Positions 1-6,730 of a DNA stretch of 6,730 nucleotides are shown here, in pieces. The translations under genes and the position numbers were made by a program. Origin of the DNA: an uncultured Pseudomonadales bacterium (GTDB lineage Bacteria; Pseudomonadota; Gammaproteobacteria; Pseudomonadales; Porticoccaceae); the NCBI GenBank assembly GCA_905478725.1, contig CAJQJT010000263.1:1-6730 (forward strand), written 5' to 3'. A model generated the notes under the pieces. The model searched no databases and was not told the origin of the DNA. It worked only from the letters and a program-made list of their open reading frames with translations. Within the stretch, counting starts at the first letter, position 1; each line of letters starts with the position of its first letter.

Positions 1-994
1 GAATCACATCTGGATCCTGACGCAAAATAGCGCGCAGGCCGCGGGCAAAGGTCATACCGGCACGAAGATTAATCTGCGTTTGGCTGATGCCGGGAAGATC
101 GTATTCCACCGGATCTTCGACGGTCATAATATTGCGCTGCTGACGATCCATCTGCTGCAGTGCGGCATAGAGCGTGGTGGTTTTACCTGAGCCCGTAGGC
201 CCGGTGACCAGAATAATACCGTGGGGTCGTGAGACCAGATCCACCAGCTGCGCTTTAGTTTCTTGGGGCATACCCAGATCATCGGTCTTGAGCTTGCCAG
301 CATCTTTGTCCAACAATCGCATCACTACCCGCTCGCCATGACTGGAGGGCATAGTAGAAACACGCAGGTCGATACTGCGACCACCGAGACGCACACTCAT
401 GCGGCCATCCTGAGGCAAGCGACGCTCGGCAATATCCAGTTTTGACATCACCTTAATACGTGAAATCAGCAGCGGTGCAATCTGAATTGAGGGGGACAGT
501 ACTGTCCGCAACACACCATCGAGACGAAAACGCACCAGCGCCTCTTTCTCGTAGGGTTCGATATGAATATCGGAGGCGTTTTCTTTTAGGGATTCGGCAA
601 TCACGGCGTTGAGCAGTCGCACAATCGGCGCATCGTTCTCAGCGTCTAATAAGTCACCAGCATCTTCAAGCTCGGCGGCAGCAGATTCCATGTCGACGAA
701 GTCTTTCATGTCGGCCATAACCGATTCAGAGGAATTCTGTCGGCCGCTGTAGAGCTGGCTCAACTGAGCATCGAACTCTTGATCGGCAACAGCTTGCACA
801 GTCAAAGCGCCATTGCTCATACGAACAACTTCACTGACGGCCCAATCTGGTGCACCTGGCGCTAATAACAGATCGCTTTCAGCGGTGCGCAAAAGTACTC
901 GGTTGACCCGAGCAAATTCGTAGGGCAGTAGATCGAGCGCTTCTTCTGTCATTGGCACCTCTGTATTTTTCATTTCGGGATCGCCTTCAGTCAT
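1..994 (-). CDS. gspE: Type II secretion system ATPase GspE, N-terminal ~331 residues (C-terminus outside window)
   Basis: This is a cytoplasmic hexameric ATPase that powers pseudopilus assembly in type II secretion and binds the GspL platform protein. Translating the reverse strand from the ATG at 994-992 gives an open frame to the window edge. Visible landmarks are an N-terminal LPYEFARVNRVLL segment (residues 23-35), typical of the GspE N-terminal domain; ASDIHIEP (140-147), which begins the conserved N2 domain; Walker A GPTGSGKT (265-272) followed by TTLYAAL; the Asp box TVEDPVEYD (291-299); and MTFARGLRAILRQDPDVI at the edge. The Walker B, His box and tetracysteine zinc motif would lie beyond position 1. 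The family is usually about 500 residues, so roughly a third is missing. The paralogues PilB and MshE are less likely because the Asp-box region and the ARGLRAILRQDPD stretch are GspE-like. Starts at Met8 or Met15 are also possible. Confidence 0.93.
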   Translation of the reverse strand, partial: MTEGDPEMKNTEVPMTEEALDLLPYEFARVNRVLLRTAESDLLLAPGAPDWAVSEVVRMSNGALTVQAVADQEFDAQLSQLYSGRQNSSESVMADMKDFVDMESAAAELEDAGDLLDAENDAPIVRLLNAVIAESLKENASDIHIEPYEKEALVRFRLDGVLRTVLSPSIQIAPLLISRIKVMSKLDIAERRLPQDGRMSVRLGGRSIDLRVSTMPSSHGERVVMRLLDKDAGKLKTDDLGMPQETKAQLVDLVSRPHGIILVTGPTGSGKTTTLYAALQQMDRQQRNIMTVEDPVEYDLPGISQTQINLRAGMTFARGLRAILRQDPDVI

Positions 995-1008
995 CGCAAT
1001 TCCTGAGC
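950..1008 (-). promoter_or_regulatory. Two competing start/RBS pairs for gspE
   Basis: On the minus strand, AGGA lies about 6 nt before the ATG at 994-992, a normal Shine-Dalgarno spacing. A second one, AGAGG, lies about 5 nt before the in-frame ATG at 952-950 (Met15). Met15 is still upstream of the first conserved segment (residue 23), so homology cannot decide between them. The longer start was chosen because its ribosome site is equally good and it keeps the whole open frame. Confidence 0.45.
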
Positions 1009-1038
1009 AGACCTGTAATTCGCAAACTTTATCATAAT

Positions 1039-1065
1039 GGGCTTTAGCGATACACGGCTACGCCC
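1039..1065 (-). other. Imperfect hairpin between the DUF1820 gene and gspE
   Basis: The 102-bp gap between the two minus-strand genes contains GGGC/GCCC (1039-1042, 1062-1065) enclosing TAGC/GCTA (1045-1048, 1057-1060), with a small asymmetric internal loop and an 8-nt loop. In the transcript it is followed by ATTATGATAAAG rather than a U-tract, so it does not look like a complete intrinsic terminator. It could be a weak attenuator, an RNA-processing structure, or chance. Confidence 0.25.
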
Positions 1066-1096
1066 TCAACCCGCAATCACTAATGACGCTTGCCCG

Positions 1097-1444
1097 CTAG
1101 TCTTTAGACGGCTTGCTTGAGGCCATGGACGGGAACGGAAATGGCCGCACATTGCCACCGGAAGCGTTGGCACTGGCCTCAGTAATTTTGCAGGTGCCCT
1201 CTTTTTCCACCTCATCAATACGCACAATAGACTGCATGGGAATAAAGCTGCGCTTGATCCCGGAGAACTCATTTTTCAGCTTCTCTTCGGCGGGATCAAC
1301 AATCATCTGCGAGCGCTCACCAAATATAAATTCTTCCACCTCGAGAAAGCCCCAGAGATCACTCTGAAACACGTGACGCGCATAGATCTCGTAGACCTGA
1401 CCCTGGTTAAAAAAGGTGATGCGATAGATGGGTTCACTGGACAT
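1097..1444 (-). CDS. DUF1820 family protein of unknown function
   Basis: This is a 115-residue protein that I recognise as the DUF1820 family, found mainly in gammaproteobacteria such as pseudomonads. No function is established. Conserved-looking blocks are PIYRITFFNQGQVYEIYAR (residues 5-23), the WGFLEVEEFIFGE segment (31-43), DPAEEKLKNEF (50-60) and IPMQSIVRIDEVEKEG (68-83). The fold is probably a small soluble beta-rich domain (inference). There is no signal peptide, membrane segment or metal-binding cluster. The last ~25 residues (Ala/Ser/Gly-rich, then PFPFP at 101-105 and a Lys/Ser tail) look disordered. The ATG at 1444-1442 is directly upstream of the conserved N-terminus; no strong Shine-Dalgarno is seen, only purine-rich GGCAGA. 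The gene is divergent from miaB and lies upstream of gspE on the same strand, so read-through into gspE is possible. Confidence 0.88.
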   Translation of the reverse strand: MSSEPIYRITFFNQGQVYEIYARHVFQSDLWGFLEVEEFIFGERSQMIVDPAEEKLKNEFSGIKRSFIPMQSIVRIDEVEKEGTCKITEASANASGGNVRPFPFPSMASSKPSKD

Positions 1445-1481
1445 GAATTTTCTGCCAATTCGGTGCGTTTAAAGGGCGACA

Positions 1482-1490
1482 ATAATAGCA
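1482..1490 (-). promoter_or_regulatory. Candidate extended -10 promoter for the DUF1820 gene
   Basis: Read on the minus strand this is TGC-TATTAT, an extended -10 element (TGn plus a hexamer matching TATAAT at 5 of 6). Transcription would begin near 1475 and give a leader of about 30 nt before the ATG at 1444. No good -35 hexamer stands 16-18 bp upstream, which fits an extended -10 type promoter but also weakens the call. Confidence 0.42.
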
Positions 1491-1544
1491 CAGGATGTTT
1501 TTATATAACGCCATTAAATGACGACCCTAAATAGCGGCTTTATG

Positions 1545-1572
1545 TTGCGAATTGGGCGCGCAGGGCTATAAT
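1545..1572 (+). promoter_or_regulatory. Sigma-70-type promoter for miaB
   Basis: TTGCGA at 1545-1550 (4 of 6 match to TTGACA), a 16-bp spacer, then a perfect TATAAT at 1567-1572. The predicted transcription start is near 1578, giving a leader of about 33 nt to the miaB ATG at 1611. The leader contains the 8-bp palindrome TTGATCAA (1588-1595). This is the best-scoring promoter in the window by eye. Confidence 0.65.
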
Positions 1573-1610
1573 GCTCGACCTCTTTAATTGATCAAAGATT
1601 AACCAATTTC

Positions 1611-2957
1611 ATGACCGAAACTGCAATTAAACCGATTAAAAAGCTCCATATCGTCACTCATGGCTGCCAAATGAATGAGTATGATTCTGCGCGCATGCGC
1701 GATTTGCTCGGCGACAGCCATCAGATGATTGCCACTGACGATGCAGCAGAGGCGGACGTTATCCTGCTCAATACCTGCTCGATTCGTGAGCGGGCCCAGG
1801 AAAAAGTCTTCCATCAGCTCGGTCGTTGGAAGCACCTGAAAGAAGCTAATCCGGATTTAATTATTGGTGTGGGTGGCTGTGTCGCCAGCCAAGAAGGCGC
1901 GGCTATCGCTAAACGCGCACCCTTTGTCGACTTGGTATTTGGCCCGCAAACTCTGCATCGCCTGCCAGAAATGATGGAAACTAGCAAAGCCGATGGCACA
2001 GTGGTTGTCGACATTAGCTTTCCGGAAATTGAAAAATTCGATCGCCTGCCAACACCAGAGGCCGATGGCGTATCCGCCTTTGTCTCGATTATGGAAGGCT
2101 GCTCTAAGTACTGTTCATTTTGCGTAGTGCCCTATACCCGCGGCGAAGAAGTCAGTCGCCCCATGGCCGACGTGCTCGTCGAGATCAGCGCCCTAGCAGA
2201 CCAGGGTGTTCGGGAAGTGAACCTACTGGGTCAAAACGTCAATGCCTATCTCGGCGAGATGCCCGATGGTTCAATTTGCGATTTTGCCGAGTTGCTGCCC
2301 TATGTGGCTGATATCGAAGGCATAGATAGAATCCGCTACACCACCTCTCATCCGGTTGAATTTTCCGATCGCCTGATTGAGGTATACGCCCGCGTACCAG
2401 AATTGGTCAGTCACCTGCACCTGCCAGTGCAGAGTGGTTCAGATAAAATATTGATGGCCATGAAACGCGGTCATACGGCGATTGAGTACAAGTCGAAAAT
2501 CCGCCGTCTGCGGGAAGTTCGCCCGGATATCAGTATCTCTTCAGATTTTATTATCGGCTTCCCCAATGAGAGCGAAGAGGACTTTTCTGCCACTATGAAG
2601 CTAATCAGTGATATTGGCTTTGATACCTCATTCAGCTTTATCTACAGCGCCCGACCCGGAACACCAGCCGCAGATCTTCCAGACAGCACATCGGAAGAGG
2701 TGAAAAAGCAGCGCCTGAAAATTCTTCAGGACCGTATCAGCCAGAATGCTGCGGAGATCAGTCGACGCATGGTGGGCCAGCGTCACAAGCTACTGGTCAC
2801 CGGTATTTCGAAGAAAGATCCAGGCCAGCTGCAGGGGCGTACAGAGAATAATCGCGTGGTGAACTTTCGCAGCGATAACCACGCTCTGATAGGCACCTTT
2901 GTCGACAGCATTGTCACCGAAGCACTGCGTAACTCACTGCGTGGCGAATTAGCCTAG
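1611..2957 (+). CDS. miaB: tRNA-2-methylthio-N6-dimethylallyladenosine synthase MiaB
   Basis: This is a radical-SAM methylthiotransferase that converts i6A37 to ms2i6A37 in tRNAs reading UNN codons; it uses two [4Fe-4S] clusters. The 448 residues have the full architecture. The N-terminal UPF0004 domain supplies Cys19 ([10 protein letters not shown]), Cys56 (NTCSIRE) and Cys90 (GVGGCVASQ). The radical-SAM CxxxCxxC motif is at Cys164, Cys168 and Cys171 ([11 protein letters not shown]). Further family blocks are LLGQNVNAY (205-213), LPVQSGSD (271-278) and SSDFIIGFP (310-318). A C-terminal TRAM domain occupies about 384-447, including [11 protein letters not shown] (409-419). All six cluster cysteines are present, so the enzyme should be active. 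The C-terminus ends at the TRAM domain, slightly shorter than the E. coli protein. The ATG at 1611 lacks a clear Shine-Dalgarno but sits correctly before the conserved [13 protein letters not shown]. RimO, a relative, is excluded by these MiaB-specific motifs. Confidence 0.98.
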   Translation: MTETAIKPIKKLHIVTHGCQMNEYDSARMRDLLGDSHQMIATDDAAEADVILLNTCSIRERAQEKVFHQLGRWKHLKEANPDLIIGVGGCVASQEGAAIAKRAPFVDLVFGPQTLHRLPEMMETSKADGTVVVDISFPEIEKFDRLPTPEADGVSAFVSIMEGCSKYCSFCVVPYTRGEEVSRPMADVLVEISALADQGVREVNLLGQNVNAYLGEMPDGSICDFAELLPYVADIEGIDRIRYTTSHPVEFSDRLIEVYARVPELVSHLHLPVQSGSDKILMAMKRGHTAIEYKSKIRRLREVRPDISISSDFIIGFPNESEEDFSATMKLISDIGFDTSFSFIYSARPGTPAADLPDSTSEEVKKQRLKILQDRISQNAAEISRRMVGQRHKLLVTGISKKDPGQLQGRTENNRVVNFRSDNHALIGTFVDSIVTEALRNSLRGELA

Positions 2958-3018
2958 CCAGCCTGCATATAAGCAATCAGGTTAAGAGATCAAGTTCTTA
3001 TACTATTTGAGCAAGATA

Positions 3019-3053
3019 AAGGGTTTACCCTTCTTCGCAGATCGCGCTATGCT
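3019..3053 (+). promoter_or_regulatory. Candidate promoter with overlapping dyad upstream of ybeZ
   Basis: TTTACC (3024-3029; 4 of 6 match to TTGACA), an 18-bp spacer and TATGCT (3048-3053; 4 of 6 match to TATAAT) form a plausible sigma-70 promoter about 40 bp before the ybeZ start. The -35 hexamer overlaps the dyad AAGGGT-TT-ACCCTT (3019-3032). Another possible -10, TATACT at 2999-3004, has no matching -35. The 134-bp gap shows no terminator with a T-tract after miaB, so read-through from miaB probably contributes as well. Confidence 0.38.
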
Positions 3054-3091
3054 AGTAAGATCTCCTCTTAATTAAGGTACAAAAGCACTCA

Positions 3092-4282
<1,191 letters not shown>

Positions 4283-4293
4283 ATAACCCATAA

Positions 4294-4788
4294 ATGAATC
4301 TATCTATCGACATTCAGAAGGCCTGCGCCTCTGATGATTCACCCGACGAAGACAGTATAAAGCGCTGGGTAAGCGCTGCCATACGTGACGAGCGGGACGA
4401 ATGTGAGCTGAGCATTCGTATTGTCGATGAGCAGGAAAGCGCCGATTTCAACCAGCGCTACCGCGGTAAAAGCGGTGCCACCAACGTTCTCAGCTTCCCC
4501 TTTGATGCAGTTACCCCAGAGCCATTGCCGATTCTCGGTGATCTGGTGATCTGCGCGCCAGTTTTAGTCCGCGAAGCCTCAGAACAACAAAAAACCACCA
4601 CCGCACATTGGGCTCACATAGTGATCCATGGCGTATTGCACCTGCTCGGTTACGATCATATTGAAGATCAAGACGCCGAACAGATGGAGAGTTTAGAAAC
4701 AGAGATTATGCTGATTCTAGACTTCCCTCCCCCCTACCGGATTCTCGACGAGTCCTCCGACGACCCTATTGAAGTCACGAGCAACTAA
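4294..4788 (+). CDS. ybeY: rRNA maturation endoribonuclease YbeY
   Basis: This is a zinc-dependent single-strand endoribonuclease that takes part in 16S rRNA 3'-end maturation and in quality control of defective 70S ribosomes. The metal site HGVLHLLGYDH is complete, with His112, His116 and His122 as ligands. The family segment YRGKSGATNVLSFPFD (56-71) carries the conserved Arg57, equivalent to the catalytic-site arginine of E. coli. LGDLVIC (81-87) and the MESLETEIM helix (131-139) are also typical. The length is 164 residues against about 155 in E. coli; the excess is a short acidic tail (about residues 151-164, including DESSDDPIE). The ATG at 4294 follows the ybeZ stop by 11 bp. The nearest purine stretch, GGAA at 4276-4279, is 14 nt away, so translation is probably coupled to ybeZ. 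The neighbouring ybeZ encodes its usual partner. Confidence 0.97.
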   Translation: MNLSIDIQKACASDDSPDEDSIKRWVSAAIRDERDECELSIRIVDEQESADFNQRYRGKSGATNVLSFPFDAVTPEPLPILGDLVICAPVLVREASEQQKTTTAHWAHIVIHGVLHLLGYDHIEDQDAEQMESLETEIMLILDFPPPYRILDESSDDPIEVTSN

Positions 4789-4790
4789 CA

Positions 4791-5630
4791 ATGAATGAAG
4801 AAACAGCCAATGGCGCACCCGAAAAATCCCTTTTAAAACGGATTGGTCGGGTCTTTTCTCAAACGCCACGCAGCAGTGAAGACGTTGCCGACATGTTGCG
4901 CAGTGCGGAGAATGAATCGATTATCGACGCCAGCGTGCTACAAATCATGGAAGGGGCGCTAAAAGTTTCAGACCAGCAGGCCCGGGAGATTATGATCCCA
5001 CGCTCGCAAATGGTCATTATTGACGACGACTTTACCCTCGAGCAGGTCCTTGAAGTGGTAATTAGCTCCCAGCACTCGCGCTTCCCTGTGGTCGGCGAAT
5101 CCTCCGACGACATTAAAGGTATTCTGCTAGCCAAAGAAATGCTGCCACTGCTGCTTTCAGGCAACAGCGCTTTTGACCTCAAAGGCCTATTGCGACCTGC
5201 AACTATTATTCCTGAGAGCAAGCGCCTCAATGTGCTGCTGCAGGAGTTTCGTGAGCAGCGCTATCACATGGCCATTGTTGTGAACGAGTACGGCGGAGTC
5301 TCTGGCTTACTAACCATTGAAGATATCCTTGAAGAAATTGTCGGCGAAATCGAAGACGAGACCGATGAGCATGAAGAGGCACCCATAATAGCCACCGCAA
5401 ATGGCAGCTTTGATGTTGAAGCCATTGCTGAGATTGGCGAGTTTAACGAGTTCTTTGATGTGGGCCTGGTAGACGATGAGTTTGATACCATCGGCGGCCT
5501 GGTACTGCACGCCTTTGGGCGACTGCCCGAAATCAACGAAAGTATCGACTTTGACGGCTTTACCTTCAAGGTCACAGATGGTGATAACCGCAAAATCACT
5601 AAGCTGGAAGTCACCAAAGTTAGTTCATGA
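4791..5630 (+). CDS. ybeX: CorC/YbeX CBS-pair protein (Mg2+/Co2+ efflux-associated)
   Basis: This is a soluble cytoplasmic member of the HlyC/CorC family, often annotated corC. It is genetically tied to magnesium and cobalt resistance and, in E. coli, more recently to ribosome metabolism; its biochemical activity is not settled. The 279 residues (E. coli about 292) comprise an N-terminal helical stretch (about 10-60), a first CBS motif (about 66-125, starting REIMIPRSQMVII), a second CBS motif (about 134-190, with YHMAIVVNEYGGVSGLLTIE at 158-177) and a C-terminal CorC_HlyC domain (about 205-277, DDEFDTIGGLVLHAFGRLP). No transmembrane DUF21 domain is present, which separates it from the membrane-bound paralogues. 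The ATG is 2 bp after the ybeY stop and has no good Shine-Dalgarno, which suggests translational coupling. The final TGA overlaps the lnt start. Confidence 0.96.
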   Translation: MNEETANGAPEKSLLKRIGRVFSQTPRSSEDVADMLRSAENESIIDASVLQIMEGALKVSDQQAREIMIPRSQMVIIDDDFTLEQVLEVVISSQHSRFPVVGESSDDIKGILLAKEMLPLLLSGNSAFDLKGLLRPATIIPESKRLNVLLQEFREQRYHMAIVVNEYGGVSGLLTIEDILEEIVGEIEDETDEHEEAPIIATANGSFDVEAIAEIGEFNEFFDVGLVDDEFDTIGGLVLHAFGRLPEINESIDFDGFTFKVTDGDNRKITKLEVTKVSS

Positions 5631-6730
5631 TGCGCTCAGCCCGCGGGCAAACATTTCTTCTCCTATTTGCCTCCGGAGCTTTGCTGCCACTGGCTCTGGC
5701 GCCATTTAATTTCTGGCCCATAGCAATTCCCTGTATTGCCCTGCTGTTTTACAAGTTACAGCATCAAACGATTAAACAGGCCGTAGCCAAAGCCGGCGTA
5801 TTTGGCTTTGCCATGTTCTTCGCCGGCGTCAGCTGGGTCTATGTCAGCATCCATGAACACGGCTTTATCCCCGCGCCCCTGGCGCTACTGGCAACCGCGC
5901 TTTTCTGTTTATTTCTGGCCTTACTCTTTGCTCTACCCTTTGCGCTCAGTGCGCTAATCCCACAGACGTCAGCCTCTTGGCTGCTGGGACTGCCAGCAAT
6001 ATGGGTGCTCAGTGAGTGGTTTCGGAGCTGGATCTTTACCGGGTTCCCCTGGCTCTATGCTGGCTATATTCACACCGACACCTGGCTCAGTGGCTGGGCA
6101 CCGATTAGTGGCGTGATGGGGTTGAGCTTTATTACCGCACTGGCAGGCGCGACCCTTGCTCAGCTAGGCTCACTTCTATTTGGCAAAAAACCACCCACCC
6201 AATTAGGCATGAAGATTTCTTGCCTTATTTTGCTAGCCTTAACCATAAGCGGGTACTTACTTCAGTCAGTCGCCTGGACCGAGAAGACCGGCAAAAATCT
6301 CTCTGCGGTATTGATTCAACCCAACACCGATCAAAATAAAAAATGGTCTGCCAACGAACGTCAGAACATCCTCGAGCAACTACAAAAACAGACTGAAGCT
6401 CACTGGGGCGCCGACCTCATCGTCTGGCCAGAAGCCGCGATCCCAGCAACCCCTAAGCGTGTCAGTGACTTTCTTATGGGCATAGACAAGGCCGCAAAAG
6501 TGAACCAAACCGCCCTGTTAACCGGTATACCTACTCAAGACTGGAACAGCGGCAAGTATTACAATTCGGTATTGGCTCTGGGTACCGCTAGGGGGCAGTA
6601 CGATAAAACCCGCCTAGTGCCTTTCGGCGAATATGTGCCACTAGAAGGATTGCTGCGCGGCTTAATTCGATTTTTTAACTTGCCTATGTCATCGTTTTCC
6701 CTAGGCGCTCAGGATCAGCCACTGCTGACT
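5627..6730 (+). CDS. lnt: Apolipoprotein N-acyltransferase Lnt, first 368 residues (C-terminus outside window)
   Basis: This is an inner-membrane enzyme that moves an acyl chain from a phospholipid to the N-terminal cysteine of apolipoproteins, the last step of lipoprotein maturation. Hydrophobic segments fill residues about 8-42, 55-75, 82-112, 117-132, 157-186 and 196-214, consistent with the multi-pass N-terminal region of Lnt. The periplasmic nitrilase-like domain begins near 225. Two of the catalytic triad are visible: Glu269 in VWPEAAIP and Lys327 in YDKTRLVPFGEYVP. The nucleophilic cysteine, near residue 387 in E. coli, would lie just past the edge; LPMSSFSLG (352-360) agrees with the run-up to it. 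The ATG at 5627 overlaps the corC stop (ATGA), and a second in-frame ATG follows at 5630. GGAAG at 5606-5610 is too distant to be an ideal Shine-Dalgarno. The frame is intact to the window end. Confidence 0.97.
   Translation, partial: MMRSARGQTFLLLFASGALLPLALAPFNFWPIAIPCIALLFYKLQHQTIKQAVAKAGVFGFAMFFAGVSWVYVSIHEHGFIPAPLALLATALFCLFLALLFALPFALSALIPQTSASWLLGLPAIWVLSEWFRSWIFTGFPWLYAGYIHTDTWLSGWAPISGVMGLSFITALAGATLAQLGSLLFGKKPPTQLGMKISCLILLALTISGYLLQSVAWTEKTGKNLSAVLIQPNTDQNKKWSANERQNILEQLQKQTEAHWGADLIVWPEAAIPATPKRVSDFLMGIDKAAKVNQTALLTGIPTQDWNSGKYYNSVLALGTARGQYDKTRLVPFGEYVPLEGLLRGLIRFFNLPMSSFSLGAQDQPLLT

Noticed and set aside
263..445. Plus-strand 60-codon frame over gspE
   Set aside because: It is antisense to conserved GspE sequence and has no supporting signals.
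995..1096. A dedicated gspE promoter (TATGAT-like -10 on the minus strand)
   Set aside because: A TATGAT hexamer exists, but no acceptable -35 stands 16-18 bp upstream, and TTGAGG is too far away. It was not strong enough to list.
1113..1367. Plus-strand 84-codon frame over the DUF1820 gene
   Set aside because: It is antisense to a recognised conserved protein, and its translation looks like none I know.
1588..1601. FNR/Anr-type site in the miaB leader (TTGAT...)
   Set aside because: The consensus needs TTGAT-N4-ATCAA; here the second half-site does not match, and the palindrome is the contiguous TTGATCAA.
2958..3091. Intrinsic terminator after miaB
   Set aside because: The only inverted repeat (3019-3032) is short and is not followed by a T-tract; it fits a promoter-overlapping dyad better.
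4859..5617. Long minus-strand frames opposite ybeX/corC (66 to 123 codons)
   Set aside because: The plus strand encodes a full-length, recognisable CorC protein here; the antisense products are Ser-rich and resemble no family.
5476..5709. Plus-strand 77-codon frame spanning the corC/lnt junction
   Set aside because: It lies out of frame across two well-supported genes.

Overview
The window looks like an ordinary stretch of a gammaproteobacterial chromosome with moderate GC content (roughly half by eye). The protein sequences are close to the Pseudomonas/Cellvibrio/marine-gammaproteobacterial type. No mobile element, CRISPR array, tRNA or rRNA gene was seen. The gene order miaB - phoH-like (ybeZ) - ybeY - corC (ybeX) - lnt is a well-known conserved gammaproteobacterial cluster. 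I cannot assign genus or species from the sequence alone.

Layout. On the minus strand, 1-994 holds the N-terminal two thirds of a type II secretion ATPase (GspE), cut by the window's left edge. Upstream of it on the same strand, 1097-1444 encodes a 115-residue DUF1820 protein. An intergenic region at 1445-1610 carries back-to-back promoter candidates and separates these from the plus-strand genes. On the plus strand come miaB (1611-2957), a 134-bp gap with a probable promoter, then a tight block: ybeZ (3092-4282, TTG start), ybeY (4294-4788), ybeX/corC (4791-5630) and lnt (5627 to beyond the right edge). Gaps inside the block are 11 bp, 2 bp and a 4-bp overlap. No stretch of 300 bases lacks a gene.

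How the genes work together. MiaB finishes the ms2i6A modification at position 37 of certain tRNAs. YbeY is an endoribonuclease of rRNA maturation and ribosome quality control, and the PhoH-like NTPase YbeZ is its known partner. CorC/YbeX is a soluble CBS-pair protein linked to Mg2+/Co2+ handling and, more recently, to ribosome metabolism. Lnt acylates lipoproteins in the inner membrane. The plus-strand genes therefore form a translation/ribosome-maintenance cluster ending in an envelope gene.

I found no convincing undescribed system. The items most worth a second look are modest: a low-complexity, tandemly repeated linker inside YbeZ with a well-placed internal start codon, the non-ATG start of ybeZ, and a DUF1820 gene of unknown function sitting between miaB and an apparently displaced gspE.
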